A stretch of DNA of 26,440 nt from Tenericutes bacterium HGW-Tenericutes-5 (GCA_002839125.1 PGXI01000005.1:1-26440), one strand, 5' to 3'; shown: positions 1 to 7,860, counted from the stretch's first letter. Program-made: numbers and translations. The notes: generated from the letters alone by a model not told the origin.

Positions 1-378
1 CCTTCATGGGTAATGGTTGATAACTTGGGCAAAAGTAATTTGGTTTGTTACGGAGATAATTTCACAAGGATGAATGAATTTATTAGTGAGAATAAACTAC
101 CGATCAATGTTATTAACGCCAGGTTTATCAAACCGATGGATTTAAAGATGCTTGATGAGTTGTTAAAGAGTGAACTTGATTTATATGTTTTAGAAGATGT
201 AACCAAAATCAGTGGTTTAGGTTCGTCAATTTTAGAATATATGAGCGATAAAGAGTATTTAAAAAAGATAACGATTTTTGGTTTACCTGATGAGTTTATT
301 CTCCAGGGAACACAAGCTGAGATTTATAAGTTGTATGGATTAGACACCGAAACATTAATTAATCGAATCATGAAATAG
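1..378 (+). CDS. dxs: 1-deoxy-D-xylulose-5-phosphate synthase, C-terminal part (partial)
   Basis: This is the 3' end of a gene that begins left of the window; the frame is open from base 1. The roughly 125 visible residues match the C-terminal transketolase domain of DXS. They include the strand-loop NVINARFIKPMD, then LYVLEDVTKISGLGSSILEYM and the segment IFGLPDEFILQGTQAEIYKLYGLD, typical of the domain that closes the dimer. DXS is cytosolic and thiamine-diphosphate dependent; it condenses pyruvate and glyceraldehyde-3-phosphate to DXP, the first step of the MEP isoprenoid pathway. The last MEP enzyme, IspH, is encoded nearby on the other strand, so the organism probably has the whole MEP route. 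The stop codon is 8 bases before recN, so the two genes are likely co-transcribed. The catalytic N-terminal part cannot be seen here. Confidence 0.88.
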   Translation, partial: PSWVMVDNLGKSNLVCYGDNFTRMNEFISENKLPINVINARFIKPMDLKMLDELLKSELDLYVLEDVTKISGLGSSILEYMSDKEYLKKITIFGLPDEFILQGTQAEIYKLYGLDTETLINRIMK

Positions 379-386
379 GAGAAATT

Positions 387-2066
387 ATGCTTAAAAGTCT
401 AGAAGTTAAGAACTTTGCGATCATTGATAATATCAAGTTAGACTTTTTTCAAGGTATGACGGTTTTAACCGGTGAGACCGGTGCAGGAAAAAGCATCATT
501 GTTGATGCTATTTCTTTGTTGTTAGGTGATAGAGCTTTAAAAGAAATGATAAGTTCTAAATCAGAAACTGCCGAGATTACTGGGGTATTTAGCATTGCTT
601 CAGGCGATATTTCCCGCATATTAGAAGAGAATAATCTCGATTATGAGGATGATTTAACCGTTTATCGGATGATTGCTAAAGACAAGAGTAATGTCGTCAA
701 GATTAATAATCAAAACTCTAGTTTAAAAGTTCTTAAAGATTTAGCGGTTTATTTAGCTGATATTCATTCACAGTTTGATACTTCGCAACTGATTAATCCT
801 GAGAATTATTTAAGTTTAATCGATAATTTCAAAAGAGTAAGAATTTTACCCTTGGTTACTAAATATCAAGAATCATTAAATCTTTATAAAGAGAGAGTAA
901 AAGACTATCATGCGACAATAAAATCACGTGATGAAAGTATCAGAAAGTTAGATCTTTATAAGTTCCAACTTAATGAGTTAAATAACTTAGCTTTAGAAAA
1001 AGACGAGTACATTAGAATTACTGAAGAAGTTAATATTCTAAGTAATATTGATAAAATTAATACGATATTAGAAAAGGCAAAGTTTTATCTTAGCGAGGAA
1101 CAAGTTCTAGATAAAATCTATGAGATTAAAGCTGATTTTGATAGTATATCGAAGTATTCTGAAGAATTTTTTGGTGTTTCAGAAAGACTAAATAACTTGT
1201 ATTATGAGTTAGATGATATTTATTCTATTATTAATGATAAAACCGATTCGCTTGATTTTACTAAGAGTGATTTTGAAATCTTGCAAGAAAGAATTAATGA
1301 TTTAGATAAGATTCAAAAGAAGTATGATAAAAACATAGAAGAATTAATAGATTATTGCGATTTTTTAAAAACAGAAATCGATATGGTAGAGAATTTTGAT
1401 GAGATTGTCAAAGAAAAGCATAGTTCAGTTAAAGATGCTTTTAAACAAGCTTTTCAGGATGCGATTAGTTTACATGAGTTTAGGGAAGACATCGCCTTAA
1501 GAATAACTAAAGATATTGAAAGCACTTTAGAAGAGTTGGTAATTAAAAATGCTCAGTTTAAGATTGTCTTAAATTTAGCCGAAGTAAAAGATGAGTTTGA
1601 TATTTCCGCATTTAAGTTAGGCGGGTTAGATGAGGTTGAGTTTATGATTTCAACCAATAAAGGTGAACCGCTTAAACCTTTAGCTAGAACCGCTTCCGGT
1701 GGTGAGATGAGCAGAGTGATGTTGGCTTTTAAAACTATTTTTGCGAGAAGTCAGAAGATTCCTACTATTATCTTTGATGAGATTGATACTGGTATTAGTG
1801 GTTTTATTGCTAAACAAATCGCAAGGAAAATCCAAGAGCTTTCTAAAGTTACTCAAGTTATATCAATTACCCATATTCCGCAAGTAGTCGCCCAAGGCGA
1901 ACATCATTTATCAATTAGTAAAAAACTTGTGAATAATCAAACTTCAATTTCGGTCAAGTACTTGAAGTATGAGGAAAGAGTAGATGAGATAGCGAAGATG
2001 GTTTCTGGAGATAAGATTACAGAAACTGCTAAAGATATCGCTAAGGAATTATTGTTGAATCCTTAA
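387..2066 (+). CDS. recN: DNA repair ATPase RecN
   Basis: A 559-aa SMC-like ATPase, full length for RecN. The N-terminal half-ATPase starts LKSLEVKNFAIIDNI and has Walker A GETGAGKS (about residues 29-36). A long coiled-coil-rich middle (about 150-380) follows. The C-terminal half carries the ABC signature ASGGEMSRVML and Walker B with its catalytic Glu, TIIFDEIDTGISG, then the SITHIPQVVAQGEHH segment characteristic of RecN. RecN acts early at double-strand breaks, holding DNA ends together with RecA. The ATG is preceded by AGGAGAAATT, overlapping the dxs stop region. In Bacillus the order is dxs, a TlyA-type methylase gene, argR/ahrC and then recN; here dxs and recN touch directly. A strong hairpin terminator follows. 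Confidence 0.96.
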   Translation: MLKSLEVKNFAIIDNIKLDFFQGMTVLTGETGAGKSIIVDAISLLLGDRALKEMISSKSETAEITGVFSIASGDISRILEENNLDYEDDLTVYRMIAKDKSNVVKINNQNSSLKVLKDLAVYLADIHSQFDTSQLINPENYLSLIDNFKRVRILPLVTKYQESLNLYKERVKDYHATIKSRDESIRKLDLYKFQLNELNNLALEKDEYIRITEEVNILSNIDKINTILEKAKFYLSEEQVLDKIYEIKADFDSISKYSEEFFGVSERLNNLYYELDDIYSIINDKTDSLDFTKSDFEILQERINDLDKIQKKYDKNIEELIDYCDFLKTEIDMVENFDEIVKEKHSSVKDAFKQAFQDAISLHEFREDIALRITKDIESTLEELVIKNAQFKIVLNLAEVKDEFDISAFKLGGLDEVEFMISTNKGEPLKPLARTASGGEMSRVMLAFKTIFARSQKIPTIIFDEIDTGISGFIAKQIARKIQELSKVTQVISITHIPQVVAQGEHHLSISKKLVNNQTSISVKYLKYEERVDEIAKMVSGDKITETAKDIAKELLLNP

Positions 2067-2083
2067 GCTGTTACAAAAAGAAA

Positions 2084-2117
2084 AAACACTGTCAAATTGA
2101 CAGTGTTTGTTTTTGTT
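2084..2117. terminator. Bidirectional terminator between recN and the small minus-strand gene
   Basis: Near-perfect inverted repeat with 12-base arms (AAACACTGTCAA at 2084-2095, TTGACAGTGTTT at 2097-2108); in practice the loop is about 5 nt. It is followed on the + strand by GTTTTTG and preceded by an A-rich run that becomes a T-run on the - strand. It can therefore end transcription from both convergent genes. Confidence 0.9.
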
Positions 2118-2130
2118 AGTAGTGTGATTC

Positions 2131-2301
2131 TTAACTGAAGACGTTGATAGCGCCAATAACAGCCGCAATCAATAGTCCTAAGAACATACCAATCGCAAGA
2201 ATTAAGAGGATAAATCTACCGAATTTACTTTTGGTAGGGTTATAAGTCTTGATTTCTTTTTCTTGTTGAGTTGGTTTTTTCTTCTTAGTTGTATTTGCCA
2301 T
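2131..2301 (-). CDS. Small single-pass membrane protein, 56 aa, unknown function
   Basis: I do not recognise this gene. It encodes 56 residues: a basic, polar head (ANTTKKKKPTQQEKEIK), a short TYNPTKSKFGRF stretch, and one hydrophobic helix (about residues 30-50, ILLILAIGMFLGLLIAAVIG) ending shortly afterwards. The positive head suggests an N-in orientation with the C-terminus at the outer face. Support for it being real: GAGGTG lies 6 bases before the ATG (minus-strand sequence GAGGTGAATCATATG), a -10-like TATAAT lies upstream, and the recN terminator works in this direction too. The lysine-rich head plus one helix is reminiscent of the short DUF4044-type membrane peptides of Firmicutes, but I cannot establish that. 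Confidence 0.72.
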   Translation of the reverse strand: MANTTKKKKPTQQEKEIKTYNPTKSKFGRFILLILAIGMFLGLLIAAVIGAINVFS

Positions 2302-2344
2302 ATGATTCACCTCATAAATCTAATCTAAATATTTAGTCTTTAAT

Positions 2345-2373
2345 ATTATAAACGATAAGTATGAAAAAATAAA
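2345..2373 (-). promoter_or_regulatory. Candidate sigma-A promoter for the 56-aa membrane protein
   Basis: Read on the - strand: TTTATT (2368-2373), a 17-base spacer, then TATAAT (2345-2350), about 45 bases before the start codon. The -10 is consensus and the -35 is weak. It overlaps the A/T hairpin at the end of ispH. Confidence 0.45.
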
Positions 2374-2386
2374 GAATTATTTCTTT
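2363..2386 (-). terminator. Weak terminator at the end of ispH
   Basis: On the - strand a 6-bp A/T-rich stem (AAAGAA, loop ATAA, TTCTTT; + coordinates 2371-2386) is followed by ATTTTTT. The stem includes the ispH stop codon. It is low in stability, so partial read-through into the 56-aa gene is plausible. Confidence 0.4.
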
Positions 2387-3261
2387 TCATTCTGATTTTT
2401 AAGATTTGTAAGAAAGTCGATTACTTCTTGAGTCAATTTATTTGGGGTTGAAGCTCCACTGGAAACCGATACAGTTTTTACTCCTTTTAAATCCGTTAAA
2501 TCGATGTCTTTAACGCTTTCAATGAGCTTTGTAGGGGTTTTTGTGACTTCGATGGATATTTTCACGAGATTCTTTGAATTGTTGCTGCGAGGGTCACCAA
2601 CGATGTAACAGAAGTCTACGTCTTTATTGCCTTCAATGATTGCATTTTGTCTAAATCTAGTAGCGTTACAGATTTCTTCAGTGATTATTACTTTCTTATA
2701 AAGCTTTTCAATCTTTTCATGAATCGGCTTGATATCATTAATGGAAAAGGTTGTTTGATTAGTTACGAAGATTGGTTCTTTTAAGATTATTCGGTCTAGG
2801 TCCTCTAAAGTTTCAATTAGAATGACTTTAGGTGAAATTGCTAAAGAAGCATTAGTTTCAGGATGATTGTTTTTGCCGATATAGACTATATTGTAGCCTT
2901 TTTCCAAATGTTCTTTGATAGAGTCATGAGTTTTATAGACATCATTGCAGGTGGCGTCTATTAGGGTTAATCCATTGCTTAAGACTTTTTCTTTAACAGC
3001 TTCATCAGTTCCGTGAGCTGATAATATAACTGTGCCCTTTGTGATATCTTTAATTAAATCTAGTCTTGAAGTTAATCGATCATCTAAAGTAATCGCACCT
3101 AGTTCGGTTAGTTCGTCAACCACAGCTTTATTATGAACAATAAAACCCAAGACATAGATTGGTCTTGGTAGAGTTAAATCATTTAAACTTTTTTTGACGA
3201 TATCCACGGCATTATAAACACCTTTACAAAATCCGCGAGGTGTTATTTTCTTGACAATCAT
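2377..3261 (-). CDS. ispH: 4-hydroxy-3-methylbut-2-enyl diphosphate reductase
   Basis: A 294-aa protein of normal bacterial IspH length. It reductively dehydrates HMBPP to IPP and DMAPP in the cytosol using a [4Fe-4S] cluster, the last MEP step. The three cluster cysteines are visible: Cys12 (PRGFCKGV), Cys105 (DATCNDVYKTH) and Cys198 (EEICNATRFRQ). The substrate-binding histidines are His43 (IVHNKAVV), His83 (SAHGTDE) and His133 (NNHPETNA, with Glu135). The pattern SSGASTPNKLTQEVI near the C-terminus is typical. A GAGGTATTTGT ribosome site precedes the ATG. It is divergent from cshB; in Bacillus subtilis ispH and cshB are also neighbours. With dxs in the same window it indicates non-mevalonate isoprenoid synthesis. 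Confidence 0.97.
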   Translation of the reverse strand: MIVKKITPRGFCKGVYNAVDIVKKSLNDLTLPRPIYVLGFIVHNKAVVDELTELGAITLDDRLTSRLDLIKDITKGTVILSAHGTDEAVKEKVLSNGLTLIDATCNDVYKTHDSIKEHLEKGYNIVYIGKNNHPETNASLAISPKVILIETLEDLDRIILKEPIFVTNQTTFSINDIKPIHEKIEKLYKKVIITEEICNATRFRQNAIIEGNKDVDFCYIVGDPRSNNSKNLVKISIEVTKTPTKLIESVKDIDLTDLKGVKTVSVSSGASTPNKLTQEVIDFLTNLKNQNEKK

Positions 3262-3279
3262 ACAAATACCTCAAATTCA

Positions 3280-3308
3280 TTTACTTTATAACATATTTAT
3301 TATATAAT
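3280..3308 (+). promoter_or_regulatory. Sigma-A-type promoter for cshB-trmL-DUF402
   Basis: TTTACT (3280-3285), a spacer of exactly 17 bases, then consensus TATAAT (3303-3308), ending 37 bases before the cshB ATG. It lies in the 84-base divergent gap between ispH and cshB. I could not place an equally good minus-strand promoter for ispH. Confidence 0.8.
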
Positions 3309-3345
3309 AATACACGAGATTTTACGAGAGAAATGAGAATCAGAT

Positions 3346-4632
3346 ATGAAAAAATTTAAGAATGAATATTTAAACCAAGCCTTAAGTGAATTAAGGTTTA
3401 AAGAGTTAACTGCAGTTCAAACAAAAGTAATTGAACTGTTTGACAAAGATAATGATTTAGTTATTGAAGCGAAGACGGGTTCAGGAAAAACCCATGCTTT
3501 TTTATTGCCGATTTTAGATACTTTAGATCCTGAGTCTAAAGATGTTCACGCCTGTATAATCGCTCCAACTAGGGAACTTGCGATTCAAATCAATCGTTTT
3601 GCCCAAGATTTAATTAAACATTCACCTAGTGCGATTTCAATTAATCTTTACCTTGGTGGCGAAGATAAAGAAAGAGAAATTGAATGGTTAAAAAATCGGC
3701 AACCGCAAATTGTTATTGGTACACCGGGAAGACTTCATGATTTAGTCGTTAAAGAAAATGTCTTAAAGCTTTATAAGACTAAATATTTTGTTATTGATGA
3801 AGCCGATATGACTCTAGATAATGATTTTTTAGAAGTCGTTGATAATTTAGCAGGTACTGTATTAGAAGCTAAGTTTATGATTTTCAGCGCGACGATTCCA
3901 GAAAGATTAAAACCGTTCTTGAGAAAGTACATCAATAAGCCAATTATGGTTGAAGTTCATCCAGAAGAGATTTCTAATTTAAACATCAAGCATTACTTTA
4001 TAAAGACACGGGAACAAGACCGTTTCATTTTATTAAAGAAAGTTATCGAAGTAATCAATCCTTATATGGGTATTATCTTCTGTAACACAAAAGAATCTGC
4101 AGATCTAGTTTACAACTGGATGAAAGAAAGAAATGAAAATGTAACGGTATTTCATGGTGATATTGATTACCGAAAAAGAAAACAGATTATTAAAAGAATT
4201 AATAGTCTAGAATTTCAATATATTGTCGCAACCGACATTTTAGCTAGAGGAATTGATATTGTTGGTGTTAGTCATATTATCAATTATGAACTACCAAGAG
4301 ATTTCGAGTTTTATATTCATCGTAGTGGTAGAACCGGAAGAATCGATTTTGATGGCGAATGTATTTCTTTATATGAATTCAACGACAATACTTACCTTGA
4401 TAAATTAGAAGGTAAGGGAGTTAAATGTGAGTATAAAACATTTAGAAATGGAGCTCTAGTTGACGCTTCGGTTCGAAAATCAAGAGAGAAAAGAATCAGA
4501 CCTGAGAATGAGCTTGACTATGAAGCTAAGAGAAAGGTTAAAAAGCCAAAGAAGATTAAACCAGCTTATAAGAAGAAATATCAAGCAGCTGTAGATAAAG
4601 AAAAGAAGAAATTGGCTAGGAAGAAAAGATGA
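3346..4632 (+). CDS. cshB: DEAD-box RNA helicase, CshB type
   Basis: A 428-aa ATP-dependent RNA helicase. Motifs appear in order: the Q-motif region FKELTAVQ, motif I AKTGSGKT, Ia APTREL, Ib TPGR, II DEAD, III SAT, IV IIFCNTK, V ATDILARGID and VI HRSGRTGR. A strongly basic tail (about residues 375-428) ends KKKLARKKR. I assign CshB rather than CshA because of the shared internal phrasing (KTHAFLLPILDTLDP, FSATIPERLKPFL, GVSHIINYELPRD), the short basic tail with KKPKKIKPAYKKK, and the ispH neighbourhood, which is conserved with Bacillus. The family unwinds structured RNA in ribosome assembly, mRNA decay and cold adaptation. The stop overlaps the trmL start (ATGA), so the two are translationally coupled. 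Confidence 0.9.
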   Translation: MKKFKNEYLNQALSELRFKELTAVQTKVIELFDKDNDLVIEAKTGSGKTHAFLLPILDTLDPESKDVHACIIAPTRELAIQINRFAQDLIKHSPSAISINLYLGGEDKEREIEWLKNRQPQIVIGTPGRLHDLVVKENVLKLYKTKYFVIDEADMTLDNDFLEVVDNLAGTVLEAKFMIFSATIPERLKPFLRKYINKPIMVEVHPEEISNLNIKHYFIKTREQDRFILLKKVIEVINPYMGIIFCNTKESADLVYNWMKERNENVTVFHGDIDYRKRKQIIKRINSLEFQYIVATDILARGIDIVGVSHIINYELPRDFEFYIHRSGRTGRIDFDGECISLYEFNDNTYLDKLEGKGVKCEYKTFRNGALVDASVRKSREKRIRPENELDYEAKRKVKKPKKIKPAYKKKYQAAVDKEKKKLARKKR

Positions 4633-5144
4633 GTTTACATGTCGTTTTATTCCAACCGGAGATTCCCCAAAATACCGGTAACATCATGAGAACTTGTGCT
4701 GGAACTAAAGCAATTTTACATTTGATTAAACCACTAGGTTTTAAATTAGATCCAAAGTATTTAAAAAGGAATGCCGTAAATTATTTAGAACACGTTAATT
4801 ATTTTGTTTATGATAGTTTCGCAGATTTTTTAAGCAAGAATCAAGGTGAGTTTTATTTTTTAACTAGATATGGGAAGAAAACTCCTAAAGAATTTGATTT
4901 TAGTGATTATGATAAAAATATCTATTTGATTTTCGGTAGAGAATCAACAGGTATTCCTAAAGAAATACTAAGAGCGCATTTAGATAATTGCATAAGATTA
5001 CCGATTACCGATGAAATCAGATCGCTTAATTTAGCTAATACTGTAGCGGTAATGGTATATGAGGTTTTGCGCCAACAAGATTATCATGGATTATATTTAA
5101 CTGAACCCGAAACATTAAAAGGACCTGATTGGTTAAGCGAGTGA
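4629..5144 (+). CDS. trmL: tRNA (cytidine/uridine-34-2'-O)-methyltransferase TrmL
   Basis: A 171-aa SPOUT-class methylase of the TrmL/CspR type. It transfers a methyl group from SAM to the 2'-OH of the wobble nucleotide of certain leucine tRNAs. Visible family motifs are the N-terminal LFQPEIPQNTGNIMRTC and the two motifs of the SAM-binding trefoil knot: IFGRESTGIP and IRSLNLANTVAVMVYE. The invariant Arg of the substrate pocket lies in NIMRTC. Length is close to the roughly 160-aa family norm. The start overlaps the cshB stop by 4 bases. It ends 16 bases before the ATG of the DUF402 gene, and its last codons hold that gene's ribosome site. Confidence 0.95.
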   Translation: MSLHVVLFQPEIPQNTGNIMRTCAGTKAILHLIKPLGFKLDPKYLKRNAVNYLEHVNYFVYDSFADFLSKNQGEFYFLTRYGKKTPKEFDFSDYDKNIYLIFGRESTGIPKEILRAHLDNCIRLPITDEIRSLNLANTVAVMVYEVLRQQDYHGLYLTEPETLKGPDWLSE

Positions 5145-5160
5145 GGTGAGTTTTAAAAGT

Positions 5161-5688
5161 ATGGATAATATAATTGGCGAAAAAATCGTCATCCATAGTT
5201 ATAAACATGATAAAACCTTACACAGGATGTGGAAGAACGCAACGATTTTAGAAGATAATGATGATTTGATCATAGTCGCTAACAAGAGAACTAAAGTTGT
5301 GGAATCTACAGGACGTTTTTGGTATACGAAAGAACCATCAGTTGCTTTTTTCTTTAAGAATCATTGGTATAATGTCATAGCTATAATCAAAAAAGGTGAG
5401 GTTACTTATTATTGTAACGTGGGTTCACCTGTCTTAGTTGATGAAGAAGCACTTAAATATATTGATTATGATCTTGACCTTAAGGTTGATAGTGATTTTT
5501 CTTATAAAATCTTAGATATTTATGAGTATAAGATACATCAAGAGATGATGCAATATCCAACTGACATAAAGCAGATTTTAGCTAAAGAAATGTTAAACTT
5601 GAAATCTAGAATTGATAAAAGAGAGTATCCTTTCAATTCAGAATGGGTTTTAAGTTGGTATAATAAATTTTTAAGTTTAAAAGGTTAA
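5161..5688 (+). CDS. DUF402 family protein, probable nucleoside di/triphosphatase
   Basis: A 175-aa protein closely resembling the YgaC-like DUF402 proteins of Bacilli: EKIVIHSYKHDKTLHRMW, GRFWYTKEPSVAFFF, WYNVIAI and KYIDYDLDLKV near the metal-binding region, then EYKIHQEMMQYP. Known members hydrolyse nucleoside tri- and diphosphates with divalent metal; the acidic cluster DYDLDLK fits the metal site. The frame is open to a GTG at 5146, but I place the start at ATG 5161: GAGGTGAG lies 10 bases before this ATG and overlaps the GTG itself, and family members begin just before the GEK segment. It is third in the cshB-trmL operon. The substrate in this organism is inferred from family knowledge only. 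Confidence 0.85.
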   Translation: MDNIIGEKIVIHSYKHDKTLHRMWKNATILEDNDDLIIVANKRTKVVESTGRFWYTKEPSVAFFFKNHWYNVIAIIKKGEVTYYCNVGSPVLVDEEALKYIDYDLDLKVDSDFSYKILDIYEYKIHQEMMQYPTDIKQILAKEMLNLKSRIDKREYPFNSEWVLSWYNKFLSLKG

Positions 5689-5728
5689 TAAATAGATAAC
5701 TTAATAACGATAAATATAAAAGATTAAT

Positions 5729-5757
5729 TTGGATATTAGTCTTTTTTATGTTATAAT
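5729..5757 (+). promoter_or_regulatory. Sigma-A-type promoter for the RluA-type gene
   Basis: TTGGAT (5729-5734), a 17-base spacer, TATAAT (5752-5757). The predicted 5' leader of about 70 bases contains two small inverted repeats (CCTTT-TTG-AAAGG and TATAC-ATGACTT-GTATA) just before the ribosome site; no known regulatory RNA was recognised. Confidence 0.8.
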
Positions 5758-5832
5758 ATATAGTTGGGACAAATAAAAAGAATTATTTTCCTTTTTGAAA
5801 GGTATACATGACTTGTATAAAGGGTGAAGCAT

Positions 5833-6702
5833 ATGGAACTAATTTATAAGGTGAAGAAACCAGAAACAATTAAAAGATTTATGACAGAGAATAATATTCC
5901 GACTTCAATCTTACAAAAAGATGAAAAGAATTATAAAATATTTGTCAATGGCGAAATTAAATCTCGCAAAGATACGGTTAGAAAAGGCGATAAAATTCAT
6001 TTTCTTTTAGAAGAAGAGGGACTTAATAAAAACGTTCAACCGGAAGACTATAATTTGGAAATCGTTTATGAAGATGAGTATCTTTTAGTGATTAACAAAC
6101 CGGAAAATATGATTATGACGGTTTCAAAATCAACACCAGTTCATACATTAAGTAATTATATTTTGGGATATTATAAGAAAATTGAATTGAATAACATGGT
6201 TCACTTCATCAATAAGATTGACAGAGAATCATCAGGACTAGTGGTTGCGGCCAAACACCGTTTCGTTAAGTTCTTATTAAGCAATAAGCTTGATAATGAG
6301 TTACAGTTCTCTTATAAAGCAATTGTCGACGGTATTTTAGATGTTAAGGATTTTGATATCTGTTTACCGATTAAAAAACAAGATGATTCGTTTGTTAGAG
6401 AAGTTGTCGAAGCTGGTGGCGAAGAATGTTCAACTAGATATAAAGTTGAGAAGGAATATAAGAACTATTCTTTACTAGACATTCAAGTTACTGGAAAAGT
6501 ACCGCACCAAATTAGAGTTCATTTATCTTTCTTTGGTAAAGCTGTTGTTGGCGATAAGATTTATAATAAACATGAGTATCCTGTGCCTTTGATGCTTTGT
6601 TGCTACAAGACCAGTTTTATTAATCCTGTATCTGAGAAAGCTATTGATTTAGAACTTCCATTACCGAAGCATTTCACAGAGTTTTTAAAAGGAATTAAAT
6701 AA
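5833..6702 (+). CDS. RluA-family RNA pseudouridine synthase
   Basis: A 289-aa protein. The N-terminal part (about residues 1-60) has an S4-like RNA-binding layout (IKRFMTENNIP, IFVNGEIKSRKDTVRKGDKIHF). The catalytic domain follows with LEIVYEDEYLLVINKPENM, the catalytic loop around Asp130 (INKIDRESSGLVV), SYKAIVDG, and the C-terminal GKVPHQIRVHLSFFGKAVVGDKIY. It isomerises uridine to pseudouridine in rRNA or tRNA; which site cannot be told from sequence. The usual HRLD around the catalytic Asp reads NKID here, so the base-flipping Arg is Lys. The frame is open to a GTG at 5824, but AGGGTGAAG sits directly upstream of ATG 5833 and covers that GTG, so I use the ATG. The gene is monocistronic, between its own promoter and a terminator. 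Confidence 0.9.
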   Translation: MELIYKVKKPETIKRFMTENNIPTSILQKDEKNYKIFVNGEIKSRKDTVRKGDKIHFLLEEEGLNKNVQPEDYNLEIVYEDEYLLVINKPENMIMTVSKSTPVHTLSNYILGYYKKIELNNMVHFINKIDRESSGLVVAAKHRFVKFLLSNKLDNELQFSYKAIVDGILDVKDFDICLPIKKQDDSFVREVVEAGGEECSTRYKVEKEYKNYSLLDIQVTGKVPHQIRVHLSFFGKAVVGDKIYNKHEYPVPLMLCCYKTSFINPVSEKAIDLELPLPKHFTEFLKGIK

Positions 6703-6717
6703 GCTAATTAAAAATAA

Positions 6718-6752
6718 AACTTCCAAAATTTTTATAATTTGGAAGTTTTTTG
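6718..6752. terminator. Bidirectional terminator between the RluA-type gene and the M42 peptidase
   Basis: Ten-base perfect arms AACTTCCAAA (6718-6727) and TTTGGAAGTT (6738-6747) are followed by TTTTTTG on the + strand and preceded by AAAAATAAA, which gives a T-rich tail on the - strand. The flanking genes converge on it. Confidence 0.9.
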
Positions 6753-6754
6753 TT

Positions 6755-7780
6755 TTATTTAATATAGTTAATTAATAATTTTAATGTGTTTAATAAGGCA
6801 TCTTTATGAGTTCTTTCCATACCATGAGAAGCATGAACTCCAGGACCGATAAGGGCGCCTTTAAAGTCTTTTCCACCTCTTAGGGCTGCACTTACGTCGC
6901 TGCCATAGAACGGATAAATGTCGGTTACATAATTCAATTTGTTGTCTTTAGCGATGTTTACTAATTTGGTGATGATATTATAGTCATAAGGACCGCTAGA
7001 GTCTTTACAACAGATTGATACGTCTTGTTCACTACAGCTTAAGTCTTCTCCGATACAACCCATATCAACGGCGATTAGTTCATCAACTTCTGGTATGTAA
7101 GAAGCTCCGTGACCAACTTCTTCATAGGTTGAAATAATGAAGATTAGATTTGCATTTGGCGTGATATTTTCTTGTTTGAGGTAAGAGAGTAATCCGTAAA
7201 GGATGGAAACACTGATTTTATCATCTAAAAAACGACTCTTTATAAAACCAGATTTTGTGATTGTCGTTTTTGGATCAAAGAAGATAAAATCTCCTGGAGC
7301 GATACCCAAGTTTAAAGTATCTTCTTTTGATTTAACTACTTCATCAATTCTAACAATCATACTGTCTGGATTTCTGTTTATTGAAGAAGCGTCTTTATAG
7401 ACATGTGATGAGGGACTAGTAGAAAGAAATGTTCCTTGGTAGTCAAGACCATTTCTTGTATGGATAGTGCAGTATTCACCATCTAATGTCGGCCAGATTG
7501 GTCCACCAATGGTTGTAAATTTTAAATCCCCGTCTGCGGTTATGCTTCTAACCATCGCTCCTAGTGTATCAACGTGACCACTAAGACCTAAGGTTTTATC
7601 AGTTTTACCTTTGACTTCAACTAAAAGGTTACCTTTTTTTGTTCTTTTGGTTGGAAATCCCAGTTTTTTTATTTCTTCGTCAATATAGTTTATGACCCCT
7701 TCGGTGAACCCACTCGGTGAGGGAATGTTAAGTATTTCTTTAGCGAAATTTAAGATTTCATTTAAATATAAGTCATTCAT
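6755..7780 (-). CDS. M42 family metallo-aminopeptidase
   Basis: A 341-aa cytosolic aminopeptidase of the M42 (FrvX/YsdC/glutamyl aminopeptidase) family, which trims short peptides and forms large tetrahedral dodecamers. The dinuclear metal and catalytic residues are visible in order: His69 with Asp71 (SGHVDT), the bridging Asp in SRFLDDK (186/187), the Glu pair in STYEEVGHG (220-221), Asp239 (AVDMG) and the C-terminal His in GVHASHGMERTH. The NIPSPSGFTEGV opening and the GSDVSAALRGG segment are family hallmarks. Minus-strand AAAGGAT precedes the ATG. Substrate preference cannot be read from this. It is a single-gene unit with a candidate promoter just upstream. Confidence 0.93.
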   Translation of the reverse strand: MNDLYLNEILNFAKEILNIPSPSGFTEGVINYIDEEIKKLGFPTKRTKKGNLLVEVKGKTDKTLGLSGHVDTLGAMVRSITADGDLKFTTIGGPIWPTLDGEYCTIHTRNGLDYQGTFLSTSPSSHVYKDASSINRNPDSMIVRIDEVVKSKEDTLNLGIAPGDFIFFDPKTTITKSGFIKSRFLDDKISVSILYGLLSYLKQENITPNANLIFIISTYEEVGHGASYIPEVDELIAVDMGCIGEDLSCSEQDVSICCKDSSGPYDYNIITKLVNIAKDNKLNYVTDIYPFYGSDVSAALRGGKDFKGALIGPGVHASHGMERTHKDALLNTLKLLINYIK

Positions 7781-7819
7781 TTATAATTATCCTTTCAAAT
7801 TTATCCATATCTAATAACA

Positions 7820-7848
7820 AGTATATCATATCAATAGTTGATTTTTAA
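7820..7848 (-). promoter_or_regulatory. Candidate promoter for the M42 peptidase
   Basis: Read on the - strand: TTAAAA (7843-7848), 17 bases, TATACT (7820-7825), about 40 bases before the start codon. The -10 is good and the -35 is weak. Confidence 0.5.
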
Positions 7849-7860
7849 GCCTAATATCGC

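Noticed and set aside
5146..5160. GTG start for the DUF402 gene
   Set aside because: It overlaps the Shine-Dalgarno of the ATG at 5161 and has no ribosome site of its own.
5824..5832. GTG start for the RluA-type gene
   Set aside because: It is part of the AGGGTGAAG ribosome site serving ATG 5833.
5758..5832. Possible regulatory RNA in the RluA-type leader
   Set aside because: The two short inverted repeats are only 5 bp each and no known riboswitch pattern is visible.
7203..7400. 65-codon + strand frame inside the M42 peptidase
   Set aside because: It is antisense to a clearly conserved gene, has no ribosome site, and its protein resembles nothing.
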